In this document: one piece after another, positions 33,988 through 43,565 of the stretch
How positions within the stretch are numbered: the first letter of the stretch is position 1
Layout of the letters: each line of letters begins with the position of its first letter
Assembly: GCF_003024805.1 (NCBI RefSeq)
Contig: NZ_PUEC01000006.1
Span: 1 to 64,000 of the forward strand
Length of the DNA stretch: 64,000 bases
Reading direction: 5' to 3'
Source: Duncaniella muris
Lineage (GTDB): Bacteria > Bacteroidota > Bacteroidia > Bacteroidales > Muribaculaceae
Notes under the pieces: generated by a model
Database searches by the model: none
What the model was told of the DNA's origin: nothing
What the model saw: only the letters and a program-made list of their open reading frames with translations
Made by a program: the position numbers and the translations under genes

Positions 33988-36900
33988 ATGAACTTAGTTA
34001 ACCATTATCCCTCCGGATTAACTCGGATGATCGGGACTTTGGCTGTATGGCTTGTCTGTGTGCTTTTCGCTGCCGGAAGCGCGTCTGCACAGAACTCCGG
34101 GACAGTCAACGGCGTGGTCCTTGACGAAGCCGAGCACCTGCCGATGCCTGGAGTTACAGTCGCCGTCATGAAAGGCGGCAAGATAGTAACAGGCACTTCG
34201 ACCAACCTTGACGGCGAATTCAGCCTCAGTGTTCCCTCCGGCGCCAAACTGCGCTTCTCTTATATCGGCTATGCTTCCCAGGAAGTGGCCCCAGTGTTCG
34301 GCAAGAGCATGGAAGTGGTCATGAAGGAAGAGTCTGAGATGATGGAAGAAGTAGTTGTCAACGGCTACTTCACCCGCAAGCGCAACACCTATACAGGTGC
34401 GGCCAAGAGCATTTCAGGCGATGAGCTTCTGAGCGTGTCGCCCACCAACATTCTCCAGGCCATCAGCACCCTTGACGCGGGTCTTAACATCACCCAGAAC
34501 AATTCAATGGGCTCAAACCCCAACAACATCCCCGATCTTGTGATCCGCAGCACCACGTCGCTTGCCACCAACAACGAAGTGGGCCTGAACTCGCCGCTGA
34601 TCGTCATTGACGGTGTGGAGAGCACGCTCCAGGCCCTCTATGACATGAATATCCAGGACATAGAGCGCGTGGACATCCTAAAAGACGCATCGGCCACAGC
34701 TCTCTACGGCGAGAACGCCGCCAACGGCGTGATCATCATCGAGCGCAAACGAGTGACCCAGGCCCCCGTGCGCGTCCGCTACACATTCACCCCCCAGATG
34801 AGTTTCGCCGACCTCAGCAGCTATGATCTCTGCAACGCCGGCCAGAAGCTTGAGCTCGAACGCATAGCCGGCCTTTATGATGCAACCGACGGCTCGCTTG
34901 ACCAGAGCTATTTCGACAAGCTGGCAATCATCAGCGGAGGCCGCGACATAGACTGGATATCCAAGCCTGTGCGCAACAGCTTCTCCCACACCCACTCTCT
35001 CTCGGTGTCGGGCCGCGGCTCAAGCCTCGACTACAACATCACGGCCGACTACCAGAGCATCAACGGCGTGATGAAAGACGACGGGCGCAACCGCTACGGA
35101 ATGAACCTCTATCTGAGCTATCGCGTGCAGGACAAACTGATCGTGACTCTGCGCGCAGACCACACCAGCCTGCAGACCAACAATTCGAAATACGGATCGT
35201 TCTCTGACTATATCTCGGCCAATCCCTATGACTCGCCTTATGACGAACGGGGCAACCTTCTGAAACAGCTCTCCTACAGCAAGCGCAATCCTCTCTATGA
35301 GGCGTCGCTGAGCAGTTTCAGCAAGACGCAGACCAGAACTCAGAACGTGTCGCTCGACGTGCGCTACAATTTCAAGCCGAATCTCTACGTGACCGCCCAG
35401 GGCACTTACTCTACCTCGCGCGGCACAAGCGACGTGTTCGTGTCGCCGGAATCCAATTCATTTGCCAGCGCTCCGCTCGAACAGAAAGGCTCCTATCAGT
35501 TAGGCAACCTCGGCACTGACAACTGGAGCGGCAAGATTGTGGGTAACTGGATACACAATTTCGACAAGCAGGGCACCATGTTCACCCTCAACCTCGGCTG
35601 GGAGGTGAAACGCAACAAAACAACCAGCAGCTACCTCACCGGCAGCGGCTTCCTTTCAGACGATATGGACGATCTGTCATATGCCACCACCTATTCAACA
35701 TCTCAGCTCCCCTATGGCGGAGAAGATCTATCGACAAGCATAGGCGGATTTGCGGCAGCCAACTTCATCTGGAAAAACCGCTACGTGGTTGACGGAAGCT
35801 ACCGTCTGTCAGGCTCCTCGAAGTTCGGCGCCGACAAGCGCACAGCGCCGTTCTGGTCAGCAGGTCTCGGCTATAACCTCCACAACGAGAGCTTCATCCG
35901 CGATCTCGGATTCGTTGATCTCCTTCGCCTGCGCGGAAGCTACGGCTACACCGGCAGTGTCAAGTTCGACTCATATCAGGCTATCTCGACCTACTTCTAT
36001 TCGGTCAACTATCTTCACTATGCGGGCGTAGGCGCCATTCCGATGGGCATGGCCAACCCCGACCTTACATGGCAGACAACCAAGAAGTTCAACGTGGGTC
36101 TGAATTCATCGCTCTTCGGCGACCGCGTGAACATCAACTTCGACTACTACCGCGAGACTACCGACGACATGCTCATCGATGTCAGCCTGCCGCCGTCATC
36201 AGGCGCAAACTCTGTCAAGAACAACTTCGGCAAGCAGCGCAGCAACGGTATAGAATTCTCTCTCTGGGGCAAGATCATCCAGACACGCGACTGGAGCTGG
36301 AACCTCTCGGTCAACGGCCTCCACTCCAAGACCACCATCCTGAACATCTCTGACGCGCTCAAGCGCAAGAACGAGAACAACTCGCAGGTCAACGACGAAG
36401 TGGCCCCCCGCCTGCAGTTCCGCGAAGGCGAATCGCCCACAGCCATCTATGCCGTGCGCTCCGCCGGTATCGACCCCGCCTCAGGCAAAGAAATCTTCAT
36501 CAAGAAAGACGGCTCATATACCTATGAATATGACACAGCCGACCAGGTAGCCTGCGGTGACACCAACCCGACCCTCCAGGGAACATTCTCATCGCTGGTG
36601 ACCTGGAAGAACCTCTCGATGAACCTCAACTTCTCCTATCGTTTCGGCGGCGACATGTACAACTCGACACGTATGGCCAAAGTAGAGAACGTGGACCCGC
36701 GCCAGAACGTGGACATCCGCGCGTTCACCGAACGCTGGAAGAAACCCGGCGACCGGGTGCCCTATCTCGCCATCTCGCAGAACGGCGGGTCGACATTCAA
36801 CTATACCGACCGCTTCATCGAGAAAGACAACGAGCTCTGGCTGTCAAGCATCACCCTGCAATACAACGTGCCTCAGAACTGGATCACCCCCCTCGGTCTG

Positions 36901-37023
36901 CAGCGCCTCTATGTGAGCGCCGGAGCCGAAGACCTCTTCCGTCTGACCAGCGCCAAATATGAACGCGGCACCAACTACCCCTTCAGCCGCAGCGTGAACC
37001 TCTCGCTCAGTGTGACATTCTAA
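33988..37023 (+). CDS. SusC/RagA-type TonB-dependent outer-membrane transporter
   Basis: This 1011-residue outer-membrane transporter imports oligomers that its SusD partner captures. A signal peptide ending at SASA-Q (about residue 35) precedes a carboxypeptidase-regulatory-like domain (about 39-115, VNGVVLDEAEHLPMPGVTV). The TonB-box-like EEVVVNGYF and plug domain follow, then a long 22-strand barrel ending in LSLSVTF. There is no STN domain, so it is not coupled to an anti-sigma factor. The first gene of a five-gene locus with SusD, DUF4843, PKD-like and TlpA-like lipoproteins. No enzyme that degrades polysaccharide accompanies it, so peptide or another substrate is possible. Confidence 0.93.
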   Translation: MNLVNHYPSGLTRMIGTLAVWLVCVLFAAGSASAQNSGTVNGVVLDEAEHLPMPGVTVAVMKGGKIVTGTSTNLDGEFSLSVPSGAKLRFSYIGYASQEVAPVFGKSMEVVMKEESEMMEEVVVNGYFTRKRNTYTGAAKSISGDELLSVSPTNILQAISTLDAGLNITQNNSMGSNPNNIPDLVIRSTTSLATNNEVGLNSPLIVIDGVESTLQALYDMNIQDIERVDILKDASATALYGENAANGVIIIERKRVTQAPVRVRYTFTPQMSFADLSSYDLCNAGQKLELERIAGLYDATDGSLDQSYFDKLAIISGGRDIDWISKPVRNSFSHTHSLSVSGRGSSLDYNITADYQSINGVMKDDGRNRYGMNLYLSYRVQDKLIVTLRADHTSLQTNNSKYGSFSDYISANPYDSPYDERGNLLKQLSYSKRNPLYEASLSSFSKTQTRTQNVSLDVRYNFKPNLYVTAQGTYSTSRGTSDVFVSPESNSFASAPLEQKGSYQLGNLGTDNWSGKIVGNWIHNFDKQGTMFTLNLGWEVKRNKTTSSYLTGSGFLSDDMDDLSYATTYSTSQLPYGGEDLSTSIGGFAAANFIWKNRYVVDGSYRLSGSSKFGADKRTAPFWSAGLGYNLHNESFIRDLGFVDLLRLRGSYGYTGSVKFDSYQAISTYFYSVNYLHYAGVGAIPMGMANPDLTWQTTKKFNVGLNSSLFGDRVNINFDYYRETTDDMLIDVSLPPSSGANSVKNNFGKQRSNGIEFSLWGKIIQTRDWSWNLSVNGLHSKTTILNISDALKRKNENNSQVNDEVAPRLQFREGESPTAIYAVRSAGIDPASGKEIFIKKDGSYTYEYDTADQVACGDTNPTLQGTFSSLVTWKNLSMNLNFSYRFGGDMYNSTRMAKVENVDPRQNVDIRAFTERWKKPGDRVPYLAISQNGGSTFNYTDRFIEKDNELWLSSITLQYNVPQNWITPLGLQRLYVSAGAEDLFRLTSAKYERGTNYPFSRSVNLSLSVTF

Positions 37024-37041
37024 CCCTCCACAGACACGACA

Positions 37042-38496
37042 ATGAAAAAAATATATCTTACCTTACTTTCGGTCCTGGCCCTCACCGCAAGCTCCTGCGA
37101 TGATTTTCTGGACGTAAGGCCGAAAGGCGAACAGGTTGAGAACGACCAGTTCGAAACGGCCAAAGGCTTTGAAGATGCCATCTACGGAGTCTATGGCTAC
37201 ATGACCGAAAGCGCCCTCTACGGCATGGATATGGTATGGGGCGTGGCCGAAATACTTTCGCAGGACCTCAAATGCACCGACACATTCGGAACCGACCTCG
37301 GCAAATATGACTACAAGAGCAACGCCGTGACCCGCGGGCGCTTTCTTGCCATGTGGACCAAAGGCTATCAGGCTATCGGCTATGCCAACAACGCGCTGAA
37401 AAACCTTGACAAAAAATCGCCTGACGCATTCCCGCTCTATGACTTCTACAAAGCCGAACTGCTGGGCATCCGCGCCATGATCCACTTCGACCTGCTGCGC
37501 TTCTTCGCCCCGACTGATCCGGCCAAGCAGGGTATCCCCTACGTCAAGACGTTCAATTTCTCAGTGAAACCGTTTTCGACCGTAGGCGAATGCTATGACT
37601 TCATCATCGCCGATCTCACAGAGGCCGAAAGTTTGCTCAAGGAGAAGGAAGTGATGGTCTATCCGCGTGACAACGAGAATTATGACCGTTTCCTTAACTG
37701 GCGCGAGACACACCTCAACCTCTATGCAGTGCAGGCACTGCTCGCCCGCGTCTACTGGTATATGGGCGACTACAGCAAGGCTGCCGAATATGCCGAAGCC
37801 GTCATAGGCAGCGGGCGTTTCCCGCTGGTAGATGTGACCGAGGTCCAGAACTACGTGGCAGGAGTGCTCTCTCCCAAAGAAACTATTTTCGGCCTCTACT
37901 CAACCAAATATCTGAGCACCGCCACAGATTATCTCTACTCCTACGAGACCAACAAGTCATACAATCCGTTTGACGACATCAGCGGAACCAACTATCTGCA
38001 GTCATGGTCGGCAGTCTATTCGGCCGACACCGAGTCGACAAGCCAGGACTACCGCAAGAATCAGTTCCGCCAGGGCAACGGTGTGGCCTACTGCCTCAAG
38101 ATGGTCGACTATCTGACCATCGAGAACAGCAACGTGCAGGCCCGTCCAAACCTGATCACCGGCATCAGCCTTATCCACAGCGCCGAGATGTATCTCATCG
38201 CAGCCGATGCACTTCTGGAAAGCAACTATTCAAAGGCTCTGAAATATTTCAACGATGAAATCTCGTCGCGCGGCCTCACTCCGCTGCCCGACACAGAGAC
38301 CCTCACTGCCGAGCGGATCTACAATGAATTCCACAAAGAACTTTTCTGCGAGGGCCAGCAATGGTTCAACATGAAGCGTCTTGGCCGTGACATCATCTCC
38401 AACGTAGAGAGCCGCGTCATTCCCGCAAGTGACAATATTTATGTGCTCCCCATCCCGGATGAAGAGTTTGAATATCGTCCCGATTACAAAAACTAA
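37042..38496 (+). CDS. SusD/RagB-type surface lipoprotein
   Basis: This 484-residue lipoprotein has the lipobox LTASSC (Cys about residue 19) followed by DDFLDVRPKG, the classical start of SusD proteins. Helical TPR-like segments (about 70-130 and 230-290) pack against the lid over SusC. The C-terminal SusD-type stretch reads RIYNEFHKELFCEGQQWFNMKRLG, a family hallmark. It lies 18 bases after SusC. Together they form an open/close outer-membrane uptake pair. The ligand is unknown. Confidence 0.93.
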   Translation: MKKIYLTLLSVLALTASSCDDFLDVRPKGEQVENDQFETAKGFEDAIYGVYGYMTESALYGMDMVWGVAEILSQDLKCTDTFGTDLGKYDYKSNAVTRGRFLAMWTKGYQAIGYANNALKNLDKKSPDAFPLYDFYKAELLGIRAMIHFDLLRFFAPTDPAKQGIPYVKTFNFSVKPFSTVGECYDFIIADLTEAESLLKEKEVMVYPRDNENYDRFLNWRETHLNLYAVQALLARVYWYMGDYSKAAEYAEAVIGSGRFPLVDVTEVQNYVAGVLSPKETIFGLYSTKYLSTATDYLYSYETNKSYNPFDDISGTNYLQSWSAVYSADTESTSQDYRKNQFRQGNGVAYCLKMVDYLTIENSNVQARPNLITGISLIHSAEMYLIAADALLESNYSKALKYFNDEISSRGLTPLPDTETLTAERIYNEFHKELFCEGQQWFNMKRLGRDIISNVESRVIPASDNIYVLPIPDEEFEYRPDYKN

Positions 38497-38531
38497 CACC
38501 GTCCCCACAAAAAAACTCAGAAAAATCACAT

Positions 38532-39305
38532 ATGGAATTCAAGTCTATAAAAAACATCCTTCTGATCACAGGTCTGGCGACGGCCGCTTCAGCCTGTACG
38601 GAGGATGACTACAAACTCTATGATGTCTCTCAGAAAGACTCGGTCTTTTTCGAATACCGCGATTCGAAAAACGATCTGGCCGACGAGATCGAATATGCCT
38701 TCAACTTTGACATAGCCACAGTCCACACCATCGAGATCCCCGTCACGCTCATGGGCATGCCTAAGGACTATGACCGCACTATCAACATCGAGGTCATAGC
38801 TGACAAATCGACCATGACCGAAGGTGTGAACTACACTATCACCGACAACATCATCGCGGCAAACGCTGTAAGCGGCACCGTAAAGGTCAATCTGCTCCGC
38901 GACATCGATCCTGAGATACTGACATCGGCCAAAACGCTTGTGCTCACCATAGGCGAAAACGATGACCTGCGGTCAGTCGGAGAGAACTCCTTCACCATCA
39001 CCTATTCCGACATCCGTCCGGAAGTACGGCCTGAATGGTGGTCAGTCTCAAGTACCTCCCCAATGCCGGAATATACGTTTGAAAACGCCCAGCTTTTCTT
39101 CCAGTATTTCTATGAGTACGCCCCGAAGGCCGACATCAATCTTTTCAACGAAATGATTGACAAGTATGGAGACTATTTCGTCGATGCCGCGTATGTGCAA
39201 GGCCCTTTGGCCATGTACAGCGCATTCATCAAGAATTATGTCTGCATTCCGCTCTACCGCGATCATCCTGAAATCGGCTGGCCATACTCTATCCCCGAAT
39301 GGTAA
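38532..39305 (+). CDS. DUF4843-type lipoprotein
   Basis: This 257-residue protein has an SPII-type signal (LATAASAC, Cys about residue 22). It has the beta-rich organisation of DUF4843 proteins, with VFFEYRDSK, IEIPVTLMGMPKDYDRTINIEV and TEGVNYTI segments. Such proteins occur almost only in SusC/SusD loci with PKD-like lipoproteins. They are presumed to sit on the cell surface as accessory subunits of the SusCD complex. It lies 35 bases after susD in the same direction. No catalytic motif is visible. Confidence 0.85.
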   Translation: MEFKSIKNILLITGLATAASACTEDDYKLYDVSQKDSVFFEYRDSKNDLADEIEYAFNFDIATVHTIEIPVTLMGMPKDYDRTINIEVIADKSTMTEGVNYTITDNIIAANAVSGTVKVNLLRDIDPEILTSAKTLVLTIGENDDLRSVGENSFTITYSDIRPEVRPEWWSVSSTSPMPEYTFENAQLFFQYFYEYAPKADINLFNEMIDKYGDYFVDAAYVQGPLAMYSAFIKNYVCIPLYRDHPEIGWPYSIPEW

Positions 39306-39340
39306 AACAAGAGACCAAACAACAAAGCAAGTAAAGAATC

Positions 39341-40918
39341 ATGATAAAAAAATCATATTTATTCCCCACCTTTGTCGCCATGCTGGCGGTGACAGCCACC
39401 TCATGTATCGACGACAGCTCATCCTACGGCGGGAATCCGCTTCCGGGGCTCTCGGTCACCGTGCCCGGCGACGAGGAGATGCCGGTCTACAGCTTCAACT
39501 ACGGCGAGGACTGCGTCATCACGCCGGATATCCGCTATGACGGCACCGGCGAACTGAGCTATGAATGGAGCATCGGCACATTCAACAACCGCGTGAAAGG
39601 ACCGATGGAATTTGTCACAAATGACAAGACGCTCAGATACTTCTTCCCGCAGGGAGGCAGCTACTACGCCCACCTCGTGGTCTCTGACGGAGAAGTAGGC
39701 CTCGTGCAGGACTATGAGATCAATATCAACCGCACATTCGAACAGGGCTACATGATTCTCTCCAACAATGCCGCCGGCGAAGGCAATCTCGTGTTTATCA
39801 AAGACCTGACACGCGAGGAAATCGAGGCCGGCCAGGAGCAGACAATCATGGAGAACTGTCTGCAGCGCGTCAACCCCAACCTCAGCAGCTCTTCGCTTAT
39901 CGGAGCGCAGATCATCCAGTGGTATGCATGGGGCGGCAGCGGCCCGGTGCAGACAAGCAGACTCGCGGTTATGACCACTGAAGAGGGCCTCTATGTGGAC
40001 CCCAACACCTTTGTCATCTCATCGACTATCAGATGCAACGACATTGTGCCCGGATTCAAAGGCAACCAGTTCTTCATGAGCGGAATCACTCCGGTGATAG
40101 TCGACAATGTCTCAAAGAAATATATCTCGCTGAACAGTCAGTATATGTTCGGTTTTGAAGACAGTCTCTACAAGGGTGAGGAGTTTGATCTGATCAAGAA
40201 CAACACCTATCAGGTGGGGCTGAATCAGGTTTCAGACGTTTATTACGTCAATCTGTCACCTCTCGTGCTTTCAATCACAGCCCCATATTCGCCCACAAAA
40301 TGGTCATCGTCAAACACGATTGATGAAACAGATGAGAACGGCTATCCGCTGTTCACCAATGAAGAACTGCTTGCTATCTTCAAGGGTGAAGGCATTTCCG
40401 GCTCTACCGGCACCACTTCATATCCGGCCACACTCATCACCCGCAACAAGACCACCGGACAGATCTACTCCACAGCTTTTGTGGGCATCGGAGACTACAC
40501 AGACGGCCTCAGATTCTCATCGCGCAACGTAGTCACAGCCGACGCATCGACTGCACTGCCTGACCAGAATTCACAGATAGTATGCTCGAACACATACCGC
40601 CGCGGATTCTTCTCAAAAGGAAATCAGATTTTCGTGATGCTCAGAAACGAAAGCATCTATAACTTCCCGCCGGTCTCTCAGGCAGCCGTCACCTATCCTT
40701 CAAACGAAGAGATCACCTATATGACCATCAGCACCCAGAGCGGATCGGAATCTCTTATCGTGGCGACTGTTGACAACAATACCGGCCGCGGCAACCTCTA
40801 TTTCTATAACGTGAGTGATATCCGCACCGACAACCCGAATCCTGCGCCTATGGCCACATATCCCGATTGCGCCGACCGTATTTCATACATTACCTATAAA
40901 CCCAGTATCTCCAATTAA
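39341..40918 (+). CDS. PKD-like family surface lipoprotein
   Basis: This 525-residue protein has a lipobox at AVTATSC (Cys about residue 22). An N-terminal PKD/Ig-like domain (about 35-135: YEWSIGTF and YYAHLVVSDGEVG) precedes a large beta-propeller-like region (about 140-520, repeated GNLVFIKD and GNLYFYNV elements). This is the PKD_2 family seen in SusCD loci with DUF4843. It likely serves as a surface binding or lid subunit. It lies 35 bases after the DUF4843 gene. The substrate cannot be deduced. Confidence 0.87.
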   Translation: MIKKSYLFPTFVAMLAVTATSCIDDSSSYGGNPLPGLSVTVPGDEEMPVYSFNYGEDCVITPDIRYDGTGELSYEWSIGTFNNRVKGPMEFVTNDKTLRYFFPQGGSYYAHLVVSDGEVGLVQDYEININRTFEQGYMILSNNAAGEGNLVFIKDLTREEIEAGQEQTIMENCLQRVNPNLSSSSLIGAQIIQWYAWGGSGPVQTSRLAVMTTEEGLYVDPNTFVISSTIRCNDIVPGFKGNQFFMSGITPVIVDNVSKKYISLNSQYMFGFEDSLYKGEEFDLIKNNTYQVGLNQVSDVYYVNLSPLVLSITAPYSPTKWSSSNTIDETDENGYPLFTNEELLAIFKGEGISGSTGTTSYPATLITRNKTTGQIYSTAFVGIGDYTDGLRFSSRNVVTADASTALPDQNSQIVCSNTYRRGFFSKGNQIFVMLRNESIYNFPPVSQAAVTYPSNEEITYMTISTQSGSESLIVATVDNNTGRGNLYFYNVSDIRTDNPNPAPMATYPDCADRISYITYKPSISN

Positions 40919-40923
40919 GCATC

Positions 40924-42261
40924 ATGAAATCAACTTATATCACCATCGCTTTGGCCATGTGCACCGCCATTCCTGCCGGAGCCGCAACTCTGGATCTGAC
41001 CGTCGGCATGCCGGCTGAGGACCTCAGAATGTTCGTACGTCCTGTCAACGATACATCCAGAGAAGCACTTGTGGAACTGACCGCAGATGAAAGCCGCCGC
41101 AACGCCAAAGGCCAGGTCAATGTCAATCCTGACGGGCTTTACTATCTGTTTGTCTCAAACTCAAACGCTCAGTATTCACTTCCGTTCTATATTCCGGCTG
41201 ATAAACCGGCATCAGAATTCTCACTGATTCTTGACGGCACCACCACTGCCACCTCACTCTCTGACAATGTCAATTCGGCTCTTAACACCTACACCACCTC
41301 ACAGACTCAGAATTCTAAAATACTTGGCGCAAAAGCTGAAAGCCTTAGTCCTGAACAGATCAGAAGCATGCTTACAGGCTGTATCACAGAAGCCGATTCG
41401 CTTATCGGTCTCGGCCATCTGCCTACCGCAGTGGCTGATTTCATGCGTATCCAGGCCTATATCGCAGCCTCTGACGCCTATCGCTTCGCCGACTATATGA
41501 CCATGCGGGCCAAACGCCAGCTCGGCTTCGGCTCAGCCGATATTCTGCCCGCCGCATCCACCGTGCTTGACACACCGATGGCTGCATCTTTCCCCACCGC
41601 ACCGCAGATTATCATCGCCAGCCTGCCCCAAGGCACTCTGGAGGAACGCCTCGCGGCTCTTGACAACATATACAAAACTCCGGAGATCAAAGGCCGCATC
41701 AGAGAGCTACTTGTCAGCTCCTTTATCGATTCCTTTGACTATGCCAATGATTTTGCCAATGGTGAGGCCCGTCTGAAAGCCGTTGTCGAACAGTACTCGC
41801 TGCCACAGACCTATCTCACAATTTTCCGCGCACGCCTCGCCACAATACCCGGCACTCCTTTCCCTGCCGGAGTGACACTCGTAGACAACGAGGGAAACAA
41901 GGTTGATTTCAGTAAATTCAAAGGAAAATTCGTCTATGTAGACCTTTGGGCTTCATGGTGCGGACCGTGCTGCAAAGAGGTTCCGTATCTTCAGGAACTT
42001 GAAAAGGATTTCGAGAATTCAGACGTGGTTTTCGTCTCGATCTCAATCGACTCCGCCAAAGAACCCTGGCTCAAGAAGATGGGACAACTCAACATGCACG
42101 GCAACCAGCTCTGGAACAGTGACGGTGAGCTGCCCAAACAACTCAACATCCGTGGAATCCCACACTTCCTGATCTATGACCGCGAGGGCAAGCTTCTGGA
42201 TTACGATGCACCGCGCCCGAGCTCAGAAAAGATCAAGGCCCTGCTTCAGTCACTGAAATAA
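40924..42261 (+). CDS. TlpA-like thioredoxin-fold protein
   Basis: This 445-residue exported protein has a signal peptide (AMCTAIPAGAA, about residues 12-22). A long N-terminal region of unknown fold (about 25-300) precedes a C-terminal TlpA/AhpC-TSA thioredoxin domain. The active site WCGPCC is at residues 345-350, with conserved GIPHFLIYDREG later. It lies 5 bases after the PKD-like gene and closes the locus. Such fusions reduce or isomerise disulfides in the periplasm. Here the activity may serve disulfide-containing peptides or redox repair of imported ligand. Confidence 0.88.
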   Translation: MKSTYITIALAMCTAIPAGAATLDLTVGMPAEDLRMFVRPVNDTSREALVELTADESRRNAKGQVNVNPDGLYYLFVSNSNAQYSLPFYIPADKPASEFSLILDGTTTATSLSDNVNSALNTYTTSQTQNSKILGAKAESLSPEQIRSMLTGCITEADSLIGLGHLPTAVADFMRIQAYIAASDAYRFADYMTMRAKRQLGFGSADILPAASTVLDTPMAASFPTAPQIIIASLPQGTLEERLAALDNIYKTPEIKGRIRELLVSSFIDSFDYANDFANGEARLKAVVEQYSLPQTYLTIFRARLATIPGTPFPAGVTLVDNEGNKVDFSKFKGKFVYVDLWASWCGPCCKEVPYLQELEKDFENSDVVFVSISIDSAKEPWLKKMGQLNMHGNQLWNSDGELPKQLNIRGIPHFLIYDREGKLLDYDAPRPSSEKIKALLQSLK

Positions 42262-42301
42262 TCCGTACACACGGCTAACGTGTAGCCGATCATCGGCCAC
42301 A

Positions 42302-42354
42302 AAAAAATCAGGGGATCACAAAAAATGCTATTTTTTGTGATCCCCTGATTTTTT
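42302..42354 (+). terminator. Very strong terminator, perfect 24-bp stem
   Basis: Two perfectly complementary 24-base arms (42302-42325 and 42331-42354) surround a 5-base loop. The arms include flanking A/T runs, so the hairpin acts from both strands. It separates the SusCD locus from the DUF695 gene. Confidence 0.9.
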
Positions 42355-42355
42355 G

Positions 42356-42363
42356 TATCTTTG
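42356..42363 (+). promoter_or_regulatory. -7 promoter element for the DUF695 gene
   Basis: TATCTTTG starts 2 bases after the terminator stem, 28 bases before the next ATG. Confidence 0.6.
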
Positions 42364-42390
42364 CCGAAGCGTTGTATCCATATATAATAT

Positions 42391-42858
42391 ATGAGCAACG
42401 CATTATCTGAACCAAACTGTCGATTTATGGAAAATGGAACCTGGTGGACGGCTCCCACTGAAAGCGAATCAGGCAAACTGATTCTCGTCACGGGCCGCAA
42501 AAACGTAGAAAAATTCCGCTCCAATCCGCGCTTCAACATCCGCGTGGAAGTCAGCTGGAAATATGAGGGCGATGCCAAAGGTATGCCTGACAAGGAGACT
42601 TCAACCCTTATGGAGGAGGTCCAGGAGGCTCTGCAGAAGGAGTTTCACAAAGATCCGGTGGCTGTGCTCACCGGCATCTTTACCGGTGACAGTCAGCGCG
42701 ACTGGATTTTCTACACTCTGAGCACCCACATCTTCGGCCGCAAACTCAACGAGGCTCTTGAATCGTTTCCCCTGCTTCCCTTGACCATCTATACAGAGAA
42801 TGACCCTTCATGGGAAGAATATGACGAGATGTCGGAAGCCGAGATAAAACTCGACTGA
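42391..42858 (+). CDS. DUF695-family protein
   Basis: This 155-residue soluble protein has a mixed alpha/beta pattern matching DUF695: VEVSWKYEGDAKGMPD, the acidic helix TLMEEVQEALQ, then VLTGIFTGDSQRDWIFYT. The function of the family is unknown; members occur alone or fused to other small domains. It has no signal peptide, so it is cytosolic. It is a monocistronic unit between a strong terminator and the convergent DUF6155 gene. Confidence 0.82.
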   Translation: MSNALSEPNCRFMENGTWWTAPTESESGKLILVTGRKNVEKFRSNPRFNIRVEVSWKYEGDAKGMPDKETSTLMEEVQEALQKEFHKDPVAVLTGIFTGDSQRDWIFYTLSTHIFGRKLNEALESFPLLPLTIYTENDPSWEEYDEMSEAEIKLD

Positions 42859-42892
42859 GGCCACACCTGTCAGAGGCTGTTAAAGCTGCCTT

Positions 42893-43441
42893 TCACGCAT
42901 CAAGATCATACTGACTCAGATCTGCGCCCGCTTTGGAAAGATTGCTGTCGACAATCTTCCGGAGCGGGTTGACTGTATGACGGTAGTCACTTATATAGCG
43001 CCGCATTTTCAGTATGCGCGGCACATAGTCCTGCACCATGTCGCGCTCCTGCAGAAAGTCCATCACCTCGGCCATGAATTTGTCGATATTTGTGTAAAGA
43101 GCATCAAGGAGCCATGTCTGCGCGCCGTTGCCTATCAGAGCCAGCAGAGTGTCAACCATCAGTTCGGCCACTGCATCATCGCCCGGTTCGAGCGAGCGGA
43201 AGCGTTTCAGAGTAGAGCGCAGACGCGATATGCGCGGGCGGAATGCCCTTTTGGCATAGCGGGTGGCTTCTTTACGGAGAATAGCCCTATACTCTTCGGT
43301 CTTCTTCATTACATCAGGGTCGGCCAGAAAGTCGAGATATTCCCTCGCGTCCTTACTGTGGGAATAGACATCCATGATCAGTGACCGGAGCTGCACGTCG
43401 CTGAAATCATTGAGTAATTTTCGTAGAGTTGTTTTTGACAT
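42893..43441 (-). CDS. DUF6155-type protein
   Basis: This 182-residue helical, basic protein begins MSKTTLRKLLNDFSDVQLRSLIMDVY, with a charged helix EYRAILRKEATRYAKRAF and a late VDSNLSKAGADLSQYD. It resembles small DUF6155 proteins of Bacteroidales; I know of no assigned activity. There is no signal peptide or membrane segment. It is read towards the DUF695 gene and is followed by only 35 bases of intergenic DNA. Confidence 0.7.
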   Translation of the reverse strand: MSKTTLRKLLNDFSDVQLRSLIMDVYSHSKDAREYLDFLADPDVMKKTEEYRAILRKEATRYAKRAFRPRISRLRSTLKRFRSLEPGDDAVAELMVDTLLALIGNGAQTWLLDALYTNIDKFMAEVMDFLQERDMVQDYVPRILKMRRYISDYRHTVNPLRKIVDSNLSKAGADLSQYDLDA

Positions 43442-43480
43442 GTCGTGAGGTTCAGATTATATAGCGTGGCCGTAAACGGA

Positions 43481-43517
43481 AGGCGGCGTGTCGCACTGCT
43501 TGTCCGACACGCCGCCT
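43481..43517. terminator. Hairpin between DUF6155 and dsbD
   Basis: Perfect 13-bp stem (43481-43493 with 43505-43517, 11-base loop), GC-rich. It lies just past the dsbD stop on the minus strand and upstream of DUF6155. Confidence 0.7.
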
Positions 43518-43565
43518 CTTTAAGCCCCCATATGGGGTGGAATTCAGATCTACTCTGATCAGAGT

